DNA from: Pseudoips prasinana
Taxonomy: Eukaryota > Arthropoda > Insecta > Lepidoptera > Nolidae
Direction of reading: 5' to 3'
Assembly (NCBI GenBank): GCA_951640165.1
Contig: OX621253.1
Location: 31,255,969-31,319,968 of the forward strand
Length of the DNA: 64,000 nt
Shown here: positions 40,944-52,869 of the stretch, in pieces
How positions within the stretch are numbered: the stretch's first letter is position 1
How the letters are laid out: each line of letters starts with the position of its first letter
Made by a program: the position numbers and the translations under genes
The notes under the pieces: generated by a model
Told to the model about the DNA's origin: nothing
The model's input: only the letters and a program-made list of their open reading frames with translations
Database searches by the model: none

Positions 40944-42480
40944 CGCTGGCGTTTGGAGGAAGGGCACTCCGCTCGTCTTGTATAAGCGGTCCCGGGAAGA
41001 GGTAACCTGCTGTAGCTCAGGTGGCCTAAACGCGCTTGTGCGTGATGGGGTGGGGGGAGGCATTCGGGCCCCTCCCGTCCCCGGGGGAGAGTCAGACGCT
41101 CAGTGTACAGCGGGGGTACTGGCGAGATCGTTCACGAGTACCCAGAGACCCCGCTACAGGCATTGTGAGGCTGGCTACCGTGGTAGTTTTAGTGGGTCGG
41201 CCCTCCACAACTAGCGCATGACATTTCCACCACGTAAAAAAAAAGTTCGGTTAGGTTGGGGCACGTGGTCAGAAAACCTCCTCGTGGTCCGAGACTATTG
41301 GTTGTTGCGGATAGGGCACACACGCCTAGTTTTGTGCGTCCACGTGAAGGGGTGGCACATGGTGCAAGGAGGAGCAGGCGGACCACGAGGTCGACATCTC
41401 GTCCGGCCACTCCTCTTCCCGCGGACCAAATGTCCGACGAGGACACTCGCGGGGGCGCCTCCAGATCTCGATCCGGATCCAGGTCTGGATATAGGAGGAA
41501 GCACAGCGGGTCCTTAAGTAGGGAGAACCTGATGGCCGTAAAAGTCTCCACGGCCCGGAGAGGCAAGGTTCACGCAGTTCAGAGTGGAGCCATCGCTCGG
41601 ATGCCGGAGCGTGACGGGCGGGGTCGCTTCGTTGCGGCAGCTCCAGTGGAGCACATGGAGGGCGCGGAGAGCGACCCCGGCCTCGCTATGGCTGACTCGA
41701 GTGGGCTCTACTGTGTCCCTGCTGGGCAGCAATCGTGCGGATGCCGCTGCTTCTAGGCGGGCGCAGCGAAAGGAAGCTGCTGCTGACGAGGTCAGCGAGT
41801 TGGCCCGATGGGCTCGAAAGCGGCCCTCTGCTCGGATGGCTGCAGGGACCCCATCGGCGGTGGCGCTCAGCCGCCAGGTTTTGGACGGAGTGAACGTGGT
41901 TCTGAGGGTTGCCACCAAATCGGGCAACCTGAAGGGCACGTTCACTCGAGCTCTGAAGGAGGCAGCTGACGGCATCCGGGAGGCGGTTGAGGTTCTCGCC
42001 AATCGCACCGGCACGGAGGAGACGGCGAGGTTGTGGGAGGAGAACGGCCGTCTCCGATCTGAGCTGGAGGACCTAAAGCGGCAGGTTGTCGCCCAAAGGA
42101 CGGCTCCCGCAATCACCGGAGAGAGAAGTGTCCTCTACTGCCACCACGTGCAAGCAGCTCCGGGAAGACAGCATACTGTTTGTGGCGCAGTCGCTGTGCC
42201 TGGCAGGCACACAGTACTGGCAGGAGTCGGCAATAGGGGAGGGCAATTCTGAGCCCTCCCAGGGTACGTGTCCCGACCATCTGGGACATGGCGTAAAAAG
42301 GGGGGCACCGGAGCAGCATACCCGCGTTCCCGGGGCTCCTCCCCCCATAAGGCGCCAAGAGAAGTCCACGGCAGGTAGGTTTAGTCGGTGCGAGTCCGAC
42401 ATACCCACCCGTAGACACTTTTTGCGGGTGGTATGCGTAGGCTTTCCCCCTGCCTTAAAAGAAAAAAAAAAGAAAAAAGG
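40944..42480 (+). mobile_element. internally deleted R1-clade LINE (5' region, gag, 3' end, poly-A)
   Basis: Plus-strand GC-rich leader, gag frame, then a direct jump at about 42118 to a 3' region (42262-42460) and an A-rich tail (42460-42480). The 3' region is the family seen in minus orientation at 12905, 32468 and 39040. Endonuclease and RT are missing, so this is a short non-autonomous derivative keeping both ends. Confidence 0.75.
41430..42118 (+). pseudogene. R1-type gag (ORF1), frameshifted
   Basis: ATG at 41430 gives MSDEDTRGGASRSRSGSRSG and continues to a stop at 41756. The homologous frame resumes from about 41705 (NRADAAASRRAQRKEAAADE, LSRQVLDGVNVVLRVATKSG, GTFTRALKEAADGIREAVEV). 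It ends with a Leu/Glu coiled coil (EENGRLRSELEDLKRQV). The C-terminal zinc knuckles of R1 gag are missing because of the internal deletion. Confidence 0.8.
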
Positions 42481-43985
42481 GATTTATCAGAAGTTCACCA
42501 TTGCACCAAGTGATTGTGCTTGCAGATCTAAAATAATGTAAAAATAATTATTTATTGTATTGATTAGTTTGTTACAACAACATAAAAGTGAATGGCAGAA
42601 TTCGTATCGCATACTTCCTTTGTTGTTCAGCAATATAATTTGTACCACTTGTTAAGACAACTAAGGTATTGATTTTAATGTAAGTATAATATTTTTAGAA
42701 CTTGGGATTAATTAATAAAATTAAAAAGAATATTTCAATTACTTTTAATAAATAAACGTAATAAAGTAAACTAAACGCAGTTACGTTTACAGGAATTGCC
42801 ATGTGTAAAATAATATAAATGTCGAAATAATAATTAATTATTTATAAATGGGAACAACATTACATATAAATCATATAATTATAGACTTAATTATTATACC
42901 TAAGAAAGCACAGTAGTTGCATTATATCGTAATAATTAATGATTTTGAATAGGAACAATTTTCGTCGTCAATATTTTTTTTGTTCATGGCAATTATTTTT
43001 GACAGACAAAGACAATCTGTCAGGTATTTATTGCTGTTGTTTTGATACATGTCATCTATTTAGCAAATTATCTTGCAGATATTACGTGAGTTCAGCATCA
43101 GTTCCTCCGTGCTATAACATATATCTGTTAACAGTGGATTCACGAAAGGACGCTGTATCATTTAATTAAAATGACGAGATTGCAATGTGTTAATTTCAAC
43201 ATTCGCTTGCCCCGACTAAGAAGAAAAGTACCTATGTGAAGTTGCAGTGAAGTTCTCAATAAGCCCAATGTTGCTTTGTGTTATGTGATAATTATTGTTT
43301 GATACTTATATGAACATATTCTTAGATGAAGTAATACTAAGGATAAATTAATAATAATACCAATAAAATTAATGTAGTTACAAAAAACAAAGAATCTATT
43401 GTTTTATTTACCTCCACTCAAAACCTCATATATAACCCCTCGCAACCTCACACAAATGTACACTGGGCTATGAACTATGTAATTAATGGAAATAAAGAAC
43501 TTTTAATTATTTCAACAAATAATAGTTTTTTGCATCTTCCTAACCTAACTCGCGACCCGGTTAGGGTTTTCGGGGCAGGTTCGGAATAAATTCATGTAAA
43601 AGACTATAAAAAGGGCTACAACATTTACTTTATCACCATAACAATGTTTTTGTAAATATAATATATTGTAACAATCTTCATAGGTACACTAGTTAACACT
43701 AGCATTTCATTGCCACATCAGTATTTACAGTATCTTTATTACTTAGGCAGTAAGAGTGATTTATGAACTGCAATGTTTCCACGGTCATGGGGTTGATCCA
43801 CAGATTACCAAACGTAACCTTAAAATAAAACTGACTATAACTTTTATATCCCAAGTTCTAAAAATCTAAGAAATTAAAAATGCCTTTTCTATCACATTAA
43901 CCACCAATTAAAACATAAAATATCCCGTAACACGAAATTTTACTAGCGGTACAAAATCCCCATACATTCTTGCCGTTTGCTTTTA
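42481..43985. other. no gene recognised
   Basis: AT-rich sequence. No conserved motif, splice pattern or transposon end was recognised; short open frames here are below what chance gives. Confidence 0.5.
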
Positions 43986-43989
43986 TTTA

Positions 43990-44905
43990 TATCAAATCAA
44001 ATCAAATCAAATCAATTTATTAATTGCAAACACAGGTACATTATTACATTTTATGGTGTCATACAAATGTGAAGATCACTATGTCTAGCCGGTGAGGGCA
44101 TGCAATTTTTAAAGATGTAATGACATAATTAATAGTAAATTAGAAAATAATATATAAAAAGAAATGTCATTACCATAATAAATACTACAAAATTAATGTC
44201 ATAATTAAGAAATACATGCTTATCATTATGTCAAAATGTCAGAAATTATAAAAAAAAGACAATGTACTTAAATCAATGTCACCTTAAATAATTTATATAT
44301 ACCTTAAATAACAATTAAATTACGTAATTGACACACAAGTCGGAACATAAAAACATTGGAAATATGAAAAATAAATGTCAACTATGTTTTATCCAATAAG
44401 TATTCTGTTATTGTATAGTATGCCTTATGTATTAAAAAATTAGACAAATTCTTTTTAAATTTTAGAAGATCAGTTTCGGAAAGAATAGGGGTTGGTAATT
44501 TATTATATATCTTAGGGGCCATACCTAAAAAGTTATTGTTATAAACCGTTTTTTTATGCGGTCTGAATCGTATTTTATTTATGTGTCGTTTACTATTTAA
44601 TGTATCAAACAAATAAAGGTTTTTTTTAACGAATAAGGCCACCTCGTAGATATATAAACATGGCATAGTAAGAATACCAAGGCTCAAAAAGAAAGGCTTG
44701 CAACTGTCAGTGCATTTTATTCCGCATATTGCTCTCAGGCACCTTTTTTGAGCTCTGAAAACTATTTCCCTGTTCGTGGAATTGCCCCAATATATAATTG
44801 CGTAACGTAAGGTAGATGTGACGTAAGCATGATAAGCCGTGATTGCTGTTGCCTGATCTACTACCTTGGACATATATATATAGTTAACAATCAATAGCAT
44901 TACCT
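43990..44905 (-). mobile_element. 5'-truncated LINE 3' end
   Basis: The tail is an (ATCAA)n tract at about 43993-44014. A C-terminal RT frame of 172 residues (44382-44900) carries AYVTSTLRYAIIYWGNSTNR, FRAQKRCLRAICGIKCTDSC and NFLGMAPKIYNKLP, typical of a Jockey/CR1-group LINE C-terminus, followed by a ~370-bp 3' UTR. The element begins abruptly near 44905. Confidence 0.82.
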
Positions 44906-45231
44906 GAGATTAGTGATGGGCGGAGGTCAAATACTCAAATGATAAAAACTGCCGCGTTTATACCCATTTTTATCGGAGATTTACTCAAAATTATGGATAT
45001 TTATATTTTTTGTATATTAGATGGTTATTTTTCTAAATTCTATGTTTAGTTTTGTATTTTGGCGTTCCAAAATGTTACGTGATTACATTATTAGTTCTGA
45101 TGTCAAGACGAAACAATGTGTTTCTCACTCACATCCTATCCCGGCCGCGTTTTGTCCCGTTTCTTCGTTTTGGCTTTTATATTAAAGTAAGAAAGTAACA
45201 CTTATCGTGTTCACCCGCAGAGAAAAGGTTT
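44906..45231. other. no gene recognised
   Basis: AT-rich non-coding sequence between two LINEs. Nothing recognised. Confidence 0.5.
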
Positions 45232-45239
45232 TTTTTTTT

Positions 45240-45672
45240 AGAAGTTGGTCCCAACAACATAGATGTTTGCCATCGCCTGGGAGGCCGTAATGAGAAAACT
45301 CGACCGATTCTGGTTCGTTTCCTTAACATGGAACATCGTCACATCGTTTGGGACAATAAAACGTCTTTAAAAGGTTCTGGCATCACAGTCTCTGAGTTCC
45401 TCACCCGGACTAGGCATCGAGTATTCATGGCAGCACGCAAGCATTTCTCCATAAAAAATGTATGGTCGACTGAAGGAAAAATAGTCATCCTCACTCCAGA
45501 GAAAACACGCCGAAAAATAGAAACATCCGATGAACTCGATGCCCTCATCAAAAAATATCCGTCCAGTACTACAGTTGCCGATGCAGTCGCTCCCGGCACT
45601 ATCATCTCCACTGAATCGAGCTCGCAGCCCGAGACTAAGCCTAAACGAAAAACCCGCCGTCACATAACTTAA
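45240..45672 (+). pseudogene. LINE ORF1 C-terminal RNA-binding domain
   Basis: Open from the truncation point: NNIDVCHRLGGRNEKTRPIL, VRFLNMEHRHIVW, RTRHRVFMAARKHFSIKNVW, then a Ser/Thr and Lys-rich tail (PKRKTRRHIT) and a stop. It resembles the RRM-like half of CR1/L1-type ORF1. The N-terminal half is lost; the in-frame ATG at 45328 is internal. Confidence 0.75.
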
Positions 45673-45910
45673 ATTTCTTCGCAGCGCAATGTTTACATTT
45701 TTTCTTCATGCCTACTGGTCTCTTTAACTTGGCTGCATAACACTGTGAGTATTTGTCCGTTTGCATAAACCAACATACCCGTCTTAAACTACTTTTTATT
45801 TAATAATTTGAAGGTAATAGGTACCTACGTAATTTATTTTAGTTTAATTGCGTAAAAATATTGTGATTACGTACTTGTCAACAACAGCTGACATGTATTA
45901 TTTGACACAT

Positions 45911-46559
45911 TGTTACGGTTATTCTTTGGGTTTTGTTAAATGAAACCCAAACTCCGTGAACAAAAATTGTTATTTTAATAAATTACTAAAAGGAAAATTG
46001 TAAAAAACAAAATGGTGGTAGGCCGTGGGTAACAGGCCGGTCGTTATGATAACTCTGCCGAGCTTAGCTACTTGACTCCCCTTGGACTGAAGCGACGACG
46101 CGACGCGAAGCCGGTGATCGGTAGCCTGGCAGCCAGGAAAGAGTGGCGTCCAGCCGTTCAGGAACCGTCTAGGGCAGTGGGAGACAGACTTCCTTCATGT
46201 ATAGGGCCTCGACCAGATATAAGTTTAACCCCAAACTTGAACCCCTGTATGGGGGGCGATAAAAAATAATCCGTTACACACGGCTGGTTTTCACTGATAT
46301 ATATATATATCTTCTTTAGTATGGTAAGAACTTGTTATTAAACTGTTATTCGTATATTGTTGCGTAAAATTATAATTATAATAAAAAGAAATGTGCGAGC
46401 AACGTCTACGTGTGCTTGCTTCCCGAGTCTCGAGAGTCTGAGGTCGCGGGGCGAGGGCCGCTAAACAGCGATAGCCACTCATCGGGAACCGGTTGTCTCG
46501 AATGCACGGCAAGCGAGATCATGCCACTAAAATAGGTACGTAACGTTATAAACGTTACA
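45911..46559. repeat. solo LTR (649 bp) with 4-bp target duplication
   Basis: Starts TGTTACGG, ends AACGTTACA (TG...CA), flanked by ACAT at 45907-45910 and 46560-46563. The paralogous LINE at about 36501-36515 has TTTGACACATGACATTG with ACAT once, the empty site. No internal coding region accompanies it, so recombination between two LTRs probably removed the rest. The orientation is not determined. Confidence 0.88.
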
Positions 46560-46949
46560 ACATGACATTGACGTAAACAAATACGTTCCGTTTCTCCTGT
46601 GTTGTCGTGTTAACATGGCTGGTATGATGCGTTTTATTCTCACAGTCTTGTTTCTGTTTAGTTTAGTTTTTATTATTTAATGATGTACGTTACGGTGTAT
46701 GATTATTTTATTTAAATACTGATACAGCCCTTTGTAGCTAATGTTTGCGAATTGTGACCAGGTATGAATTATCTTTCTTACCTGTATTACTTCTGTCCGC
46801 TAATTACTATAACCATTTATAATGTTCAAATATCTTCCATCAGTGACAGCGAGACGGTGAGTTAAAGTAAATACCATTGTAATATACACATTTTATCTTT
46901 TATTATTTGTATAAAGTTCATTTTTATTTTATTATATTATATTTTATTA

Positions 46950-47224
46950 AAGAACATCTTCTCCTTGAAATTTCTTTTCATTATACAAAAAATTTACTGC
47001 GTGTTTTCTACATTCCTAATCTCCGTATCAACTACTTTAACTCTATTGATGTACTACTAAACGAACTTTGCCCTTCTTATGATCACGTAGTCTTGATGGG
47101 CGACTTTAACACTTGCCTGATCAAAAATGATCATCGCACTCGTAATCTTCAATCTATTCTGTCCTCCATTAACCTTCATATACTTCCCCTCTCTGCAACA
47201 CACCATTTTCCTAGTTGTTATTAG
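46950..47224 (+). pseudogene. LINE ORF2 endonuclease, C-terminal half
   Basis: EHLLLEISFHYTKNLLRVFY and DHVVLMGDFNTCLIKNDHR remain; the first ~140 residues seen in the copy at 36967 are deleted. The frame breaks near 47215. Confidence 0.85.
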
Positions 47225-49465
47225 ATCTAATGGTCGTCTCCTCTCCTGAACATGCTGTCTCTCACGGGCAACTTGCTGCTTCTTTTTCATACCATGATCT
47301 GATTTACTTGTCCTACAACATTCGTCCTCCCAAACGTAAACCACAATACACCTTTCTTCGTAATTTCAAGGGTATGAACCTAGAGGCATTGCAAAATGAT
47401 GCATGTAGTATAAACTGGACTGATTTAATGAAAGCTTCAAGTGCTGATAAAAAAGTTGAAATGTTTACCACATCCATAACCAAACTTTATGATCGCCATG
47501 CTCCATTACGACGCGTCAAAATTATAAGGAACCCAGCACCTTGGATTACCCCAGTTTTAAAAGAATTTATGGGTCGCCGAGACAAAGCCAAAAGAAGGTA
47601 CAAAAAAAACCCTACAGATAGTAACCTTAATCGTTATAAAACCCTTCGGAATCGCTGCAATCATTTGTGTAGAGATGCCAAACGACGCCATTTCCATAAT
47701 TCCCTTGACAAAAATCGTAACTCTTCTCTAATTTGGAAATTTCTTAAATCCCTGGGCATCGGTAAATCTCTAGATTTTTCTTCTACTAATATCGACTTGA
47801 ATGCTCTCAACAATCATTTCGCATCACCTCCTATTTCCTTGGCTTCTCATGTCAAGGACACTACCTTATTGGAACTTTCTATGCAGCCGATGCCTCAGTG
47901 TAGACCTTTTGAACTGTCTTCAGTATCCGAGGAGGATGTCAAGAAATCAATCCTTTCTATTTCCTCTGCCGCTGTTGGTAATGATAAACTCTGCTCCAAA
48001 ATGATTATTCCTATCCTTTCCACTATTACCCCTATTTTAACTCATATTTTTATTTTTTCTTTATTCTCTTCCTGTTTTCCTCAGGTTTGGAAACAAGCCT
48101 ATATTATTCCACTCCCCAAGAATACCAATCCCACTTTACTGTCTCACTTTCGGCCTATCTCTATTCTTCCATTTCTCTCAAAATCTCTCGAACATATTGT
48201 ACATAGACAGCTATCTTTCTTTCTCTCTCACAACAATCTTCTAAGCCCCTATCAATCGGGTTTCCGTGCTGGACACAGTACGGTTACGGCACTCCTCAAA
48301 GTGACCGAAGACATACGATGGGCTATGGAGAACCAATCCTTAACTATCCTTGTCCTCCTTGACTTTAGCAGCGCATTTAACTCAGTTGATTTTGACATCT
48401 TACTCGGAATCCTTAAATCTATTAACTTCTCTTCTAAAGCTGTATCTTGGTTTGATTCTTATCTTCGGGGGCGCTCACAGTGTGTCCAGCAAGACGATTG
48501 TATATCTGATTGGTGTAGACTTACTGCGGGAGTACCTCCTCTGGCGTCCTGTCCCTTTATTATTTTCTATTTTTATTAACTCTGTTATTAGTGTAATTTC
48601 ATCTAACTTCCATCTTTATGCAGATGATTTGCAGATTTACCGCCATTTTACTAGACAATATCTTTGAGTCAATTTCTGCTATTAATCGAGATCTTTACTT
48701 AATTAATCTCTGGGCTGGGTCTTATGGCTTGCACATTAACCCTACAAAATCGCAGGCTATCATAATTGGCGGCCGTCAAATACGTAGCACCCTAGATTTT
48801 AACTCTTTTCCTACGATACACCTCGGCAATACGCCTATCCCTTACACGGATACCGTCTGCAATTTAGGTATTATTTTAGATAGCAACTTGACTTGGAAAG
48901 CTCAGGTGAATAGTGTTAGTCAGAAGATACATTTCTCTTTCCATACACTAAAATGTCTCCAGTACTTCCTGCCCTTGGAAACGAAAATATCTCTTTCCCA
49001 AACTCTTATTCAGCCCATTCTAGACTACGCTGACGCCTGCTATTTGGACGCTAATGAAGAGCTCTTAGACAAACTTGAGCGGCTGCAGAATTTGTGCATT
49101 CGTTTTATATTTGGGTTAAAAAATATGACCACGTTTCTCAATATAGCAAAGAACTCAAGTGGCTCCCAATCCGCCTTCACAGGAATACTCGGATATTATG
49201 TCTCCTATTTAATATCCTGCATAATCCTTTATTCCCGTCCTACCTACATGAGCGTTTCTCCTATACTCACTCACCAAACAAGCCATGTAGGTCGCACCTT
49301 ATATCCCTCCTAAAATTCCCATCCCATAGAACTGAATTCTACTCCCAATCCTTTACTGTCCGCGCGGTCAGGTTATGGAACTCACTTCCGCCTAACATAA
49401 GAAACTGTGACACTCTATCGTTATTTAAAAAACGAGTGAAATTACATTTTCTCTGTCTATGTTAA
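47215..49465 (+). pseudogene. LINE ORF2 reverse transcriptase, frameshifted
   Basis: From 47230 one frame carries the end of the endonuclease (SYHDLIYLSYNIRPPK), the linker (PAPWITPVLKEFMGRRDKAK) and the RT (HFRPISILPFLSKSLEHIV, YQSGFRAGHSTVTALLK, LLDFSSAFNSVDFD). It breaks near 48540 (TAGVP). The catalytic HLYADDLQIYRHF lies in a second frame at about 48610-48650, and the C-terminus in two further frames to 49465 (FTVRAVRLWNSLPPNI). At least three frameshifts. Confidence 0.87.
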
Positions 49466-49769
49466 TATATATTTATTTATTGTATTGGTTGTATGTTTAG
49501 AACTATTTATGTATTTATATATGTATTTATTTAGGTATTTGTATGCAAGTTTATTTATATTCTTCTGACTAATCAGTTTTTATTTAATATTTAGACTAAC
49601 CTACACACAATTCCTCTTTCATACTATATCTCCTCTCGCGGGCCTGTTGGAAGAGATTTCATTACAAATAAGCAGTGCCTTTGTACTCTTTCATTTTATA
49701 TACTTGTTTTTATTTACTTTTTACTGTGTGTACGTAAAATAAATAAAAAAAAAATTAATAATAATAATT

Positions 49770-50450
49770 CACCGACGGGTTACCTCACGTCTTCATCTGG
49801 TACGCTGAGTGTCAGTTGTGAACCCAAATTGTTCCGCAGGCGTCAAAAGCGCCTGAAAGATATAACAATAGGTCAAAAACTGTCATCCAAAAAGAGCCAT
49901 GGTTAAGCGGCGGATCACGGCATTATTTTCAATATTTAACGTACGTGTCTAATCACCATGTTCCATAGGACCGCGTTCAACAGGTGGAATGTTCGTAGAT
50001 TTTGTCTTGCTCACACTTGTCTGTATCTAATCTCACTGTCCCTGTACAGTGACGTAGCTCGGACAAGTGTCACGCGTCCACCTGCAACGGCGAGAAAATC
50101 GTGCGAGCGAGACGATGAACGGTTGTGCTCTTCATCGCGGTGTTGGATCGCGGCTACAGCCACCTCCGGTACATTGTCTTCAATTATGTTACTTGTACCC
50201 CCAACTGCGATACTATCTGACGAGCACTGCTAGCTCGTGCAGAATTTACTTTCAACATGCTTTAGTAGTTTTCCTTTATAACTGCCATTTGGGATTTGAA
50301 TAGCAAAATCTCTTTCAATAATTTGAGTTCTTATATTTATCAATTATCAGTTCCTGTCGACAAAAAATTAAATTAGATTAAAATATAATATTTTAGTTAT
50401 AGAAATGACACAGAGTCAGAAGTGGGAGAACCTGCGCGATCAGTTTCGAA
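49770..50450. other. no gene recognised
   Basis: Mixed-composition sequence. An open frame at 49958-50233 has no recognisable motif and no convincing splice sites, so I do not call it a gene. Confidence 0.45.
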
Positions 50451-50454
50451 AATG

Positions 50455-50822
50455 AAAATCCACCCAAGTGCGAGGGTTCCTTACCATTACCTATAAAATG
50501 GCACAAAAATCACGTTTTGTGGTATGGGAGCCTCCTTAAATATTTGTTTCATTTTAATTTAATTATTTGTTTTTAAAGAGAAATGTTCTTCAAGCGTCTA
50601 CCTGTTGCCGTTATCAATATCGAGCATAAAAAAACATTTGTTATATTCGACGCCCCATATATGTACATTTATTTTATTCTGGTTTTTAGTATTTGTTGTT
50701 ATAGCGGCAACAGAAATACATCATCTGTGAAATTTTCAACTGTCTAACTATCATGGTTCATGACAGACAGTGGACTTAGTAATAAGGTCCCGTTTTACCC
50801 TTTGGGTACAGAATCCCAAAAA
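50455..50822. mobile_element. Lepidoptera-type repeat, second copy
   Basis: Shares CAAGTGCGAGGGTTCC, a central TGCCGCTATAACAACA-type segment (reverse orientation) and TTTACCCTTTGGGTACAGA with 59090-59393, and the CAAGTGCGA start with 15374-16020. Confidence 0.65.
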
Positions 50823-51748
50823 GATATTCCCTACCAACCGACGAAATAGTGAGCACATTGCCACACTTTCAAATTATGCAATTTTTAAAGGATGACATTA
50901 CACCTGTGTAGAAGGAATATTGGAGGATTTGGAATCTCTCAACGAGTACTTACTTATGGTATGGGCAGTGGTTACCCTAGTGTAAGAGTTGTTGGAGGAT
51001 GGATATAGCTTAACGACTGTTTCCTAATGGCTTCAATCAGGACCGACACCTTAACTTGCCCTCTCAGCACGGAGACGCTCAGAAATTAAACCACTTTGGC
51101 GGTCACTCATTTATGGACTGACCGGAGCCTAGTTGCTCAACCTTGCCTATCACTTCCAGATCGGTGAGAACACCTTGCTATGAGTCATACTGAGCAAATT
51201 AATATACTAAAGATAGAGCAATCTTTTAATGTTCCTGGACTCATCATGTAATCACTGATGACAAAGGACAATAAAATGGCATCAGATTAAAGAGATGAGC
51301 TTATAAAATAGGAAAGAAAAAAGATTGCTAATTGATCAGAAAATAGCGTCCAATAGGAACAAGTCCGCGAAATGGGACAGTTACGCATTTCAAATAAAAC
51401 TACGCAATAATCGACGACACGGAAAGGATTCAGTTTTCTTCTCATCAGAGATACTGTAATTATTAATTACATTATTACAAATTTTTACTTACTTTTGGGA
51501 GATTAATGTCCACATAATAATACCAAATGTTTAGTAGTAAACCTTGTTTAATTCTTACCTCAAAGTTGTGAACACTTTCTCTTCGGGAGTAATACTTTTG
51601 CGAAAGTTTGTATCTTCTTTGATGATTTTAGGTGATATTTCACTTAGAATGTAATCAAATATTTTCTGACATTCATCTCAATTCTTCATATTTAATTAAA
51701 AAAGTTAAGTTGTTATTGTTAACGCAGTTTTTGAATACGCACCTAATA
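50823..51748. other. no gene recognised; 3' flank of the THAP gene
   Basis: Contains GGGCAGTGGTTACCCTAG near 50968, inverted relative to CTAGGGTAACCACTGCCC near 53885. The 3' UTR of the THAP gene probably extends into the right end; an ATTAAA-type hexamer lies near 51695 on the minus strand. Confidence 0.45.
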
Positions 51749-52869
51749 TCAAGTTAAATCTGGCATATCTTGTGCCCTGATCATTACGGGAGGATGACTT
51801 TCTTTTAGTTTTTTAATAATATGTGTTTCTATGAGTTCTTCACTATCTTCAAATGTACTTATCGGATTTATTTCGGTTTCCTTTCTCATCTCCAAACTGT
51901 GTACAGATGCGCAATTATTTCTTATATGATTGTCATCTTGATTATTCTGCCAATCATCGACTTCCATTTGGCCGTCATAATCATCATCAGGCATCTCTTT
52001 GTCACCACATTCAACCAATTGTCCGTCAGATAGCATTATAAGCCGTCCACTGCCCAACTCCACCGCTATTCCTTCGACTAACTCGATAGTTTGTCCTTCA
52101 TCGATTGGAACTGTCAATCCGTCATACAGTTGAAGAGTAGTCGGTCCAATTATTTGCATAGTCTGTGGTTCATTATTTTGAGGAGTCAGTCTATCAATAA
52201 ATATACTATTGTCGGGTTGGAAAGCCTCTGCATGTGAGTTATTGGTATTATTAGTTTCGTTATTAGGAGAGTCTTCCGAATTGTCTGGTTCACCTCTGCA
52301 GTGCCCAGAGTTCAGTTCGTTATCATACGCTGGCACAGTACAATTTCTGCTGGTCATCTGTCTCTTTAGTTGCAAGATGAATTGTGTCAGTGAATTGATA
52401 GAAGGCAGAATGAAATATTTGCACAAGAGTTTATAGACGGTGGGACTAGCTTTGTAAAGAGAGAGCCCCAGAATTTTGCCTTGTAATGTGTATCGCCTTC
52501 CTTTGTCTTTCTTCTTGCTCTGCAAACATTGCATTTCGAAAAACGTCCGCGCGGTGGTGTTAAAGTCTTTGGTGAGTTTGTCGAATATCGCTTTATTTGT
52601 GAGCTTCGATTTTAGCAACAAATTTCTCTTCTGGAGGCGTTTATATTCTTTACTTTCAAAGTTTTGTTTTGTTTCTTCTAAAGTTTTCAGTTTGGGTGCT
52701 ACAATTGAAATGTGAAGTTCCATAGCTTTAACTTGATGTTGTAGAGTTTGTATTTTGGACTCCTTTTGTGCGAGAGAGATTCGTAGGTCTTTTATTATAT
52801 CGTCTTTCATTCTATTTTGTTCAGCTAAATTCAAGATTTGTGTGTTTGCGGCGTTCAGCTCATCTTGTA
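51749..52869 (-). CDS. THAP gene exon 5 (terminal)
   Basis: Acceptor GTTTCAG then VQDELNAANTQILNLAEQNR, coiled coil (KESKIQTLQHQVKAMELHI), FFEMQCLQSKKKDKGRRYTL, SLYKASPTVYKLLCKYFILP, a polar Asn/Glu-rich region, IIGPTTLQLYDGLTVPID, an acidic run (MPDDDYDGQMEVDDW) and IRAQDMPDLT followed by TGA. Confidence 0.87.

Larger units (their letters stand above)
38096..42480. repeat. duplicated block, copy B (uninterrupted)
   Basis: Contains the same series as copy A without the three later insertions: LINE RT (38110-38931, minus), R1-like 3' fragment, LINE gag, coiled-coil frame, R1-type 5' region with gag. It extends about 530 bp further right than copy A (41950-42480) to a poly-A. Confidence 0.88.
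45232..49769 (+). mobile_element. LINE with ORF1 end, ORF2 and A-rich tail; carries a solo LTR
   Basis: 5'-truncated copy of the family at 36376-37641. ORF1 C-terminus 45232-45672, untranslated spacer (interrupted by the solo LTR at 45911-46559), ORF2 from about 46950 with a deleted N-terminus, and an A-rich 3' end near 49740-49769. Confidence 0.88.

Noticed and set aside
49958..50303. Two plus-strand frames of 78-91 codons
   Set aside because: No recognisable domain, no splice support, Ser/Arg composition typical of chance.
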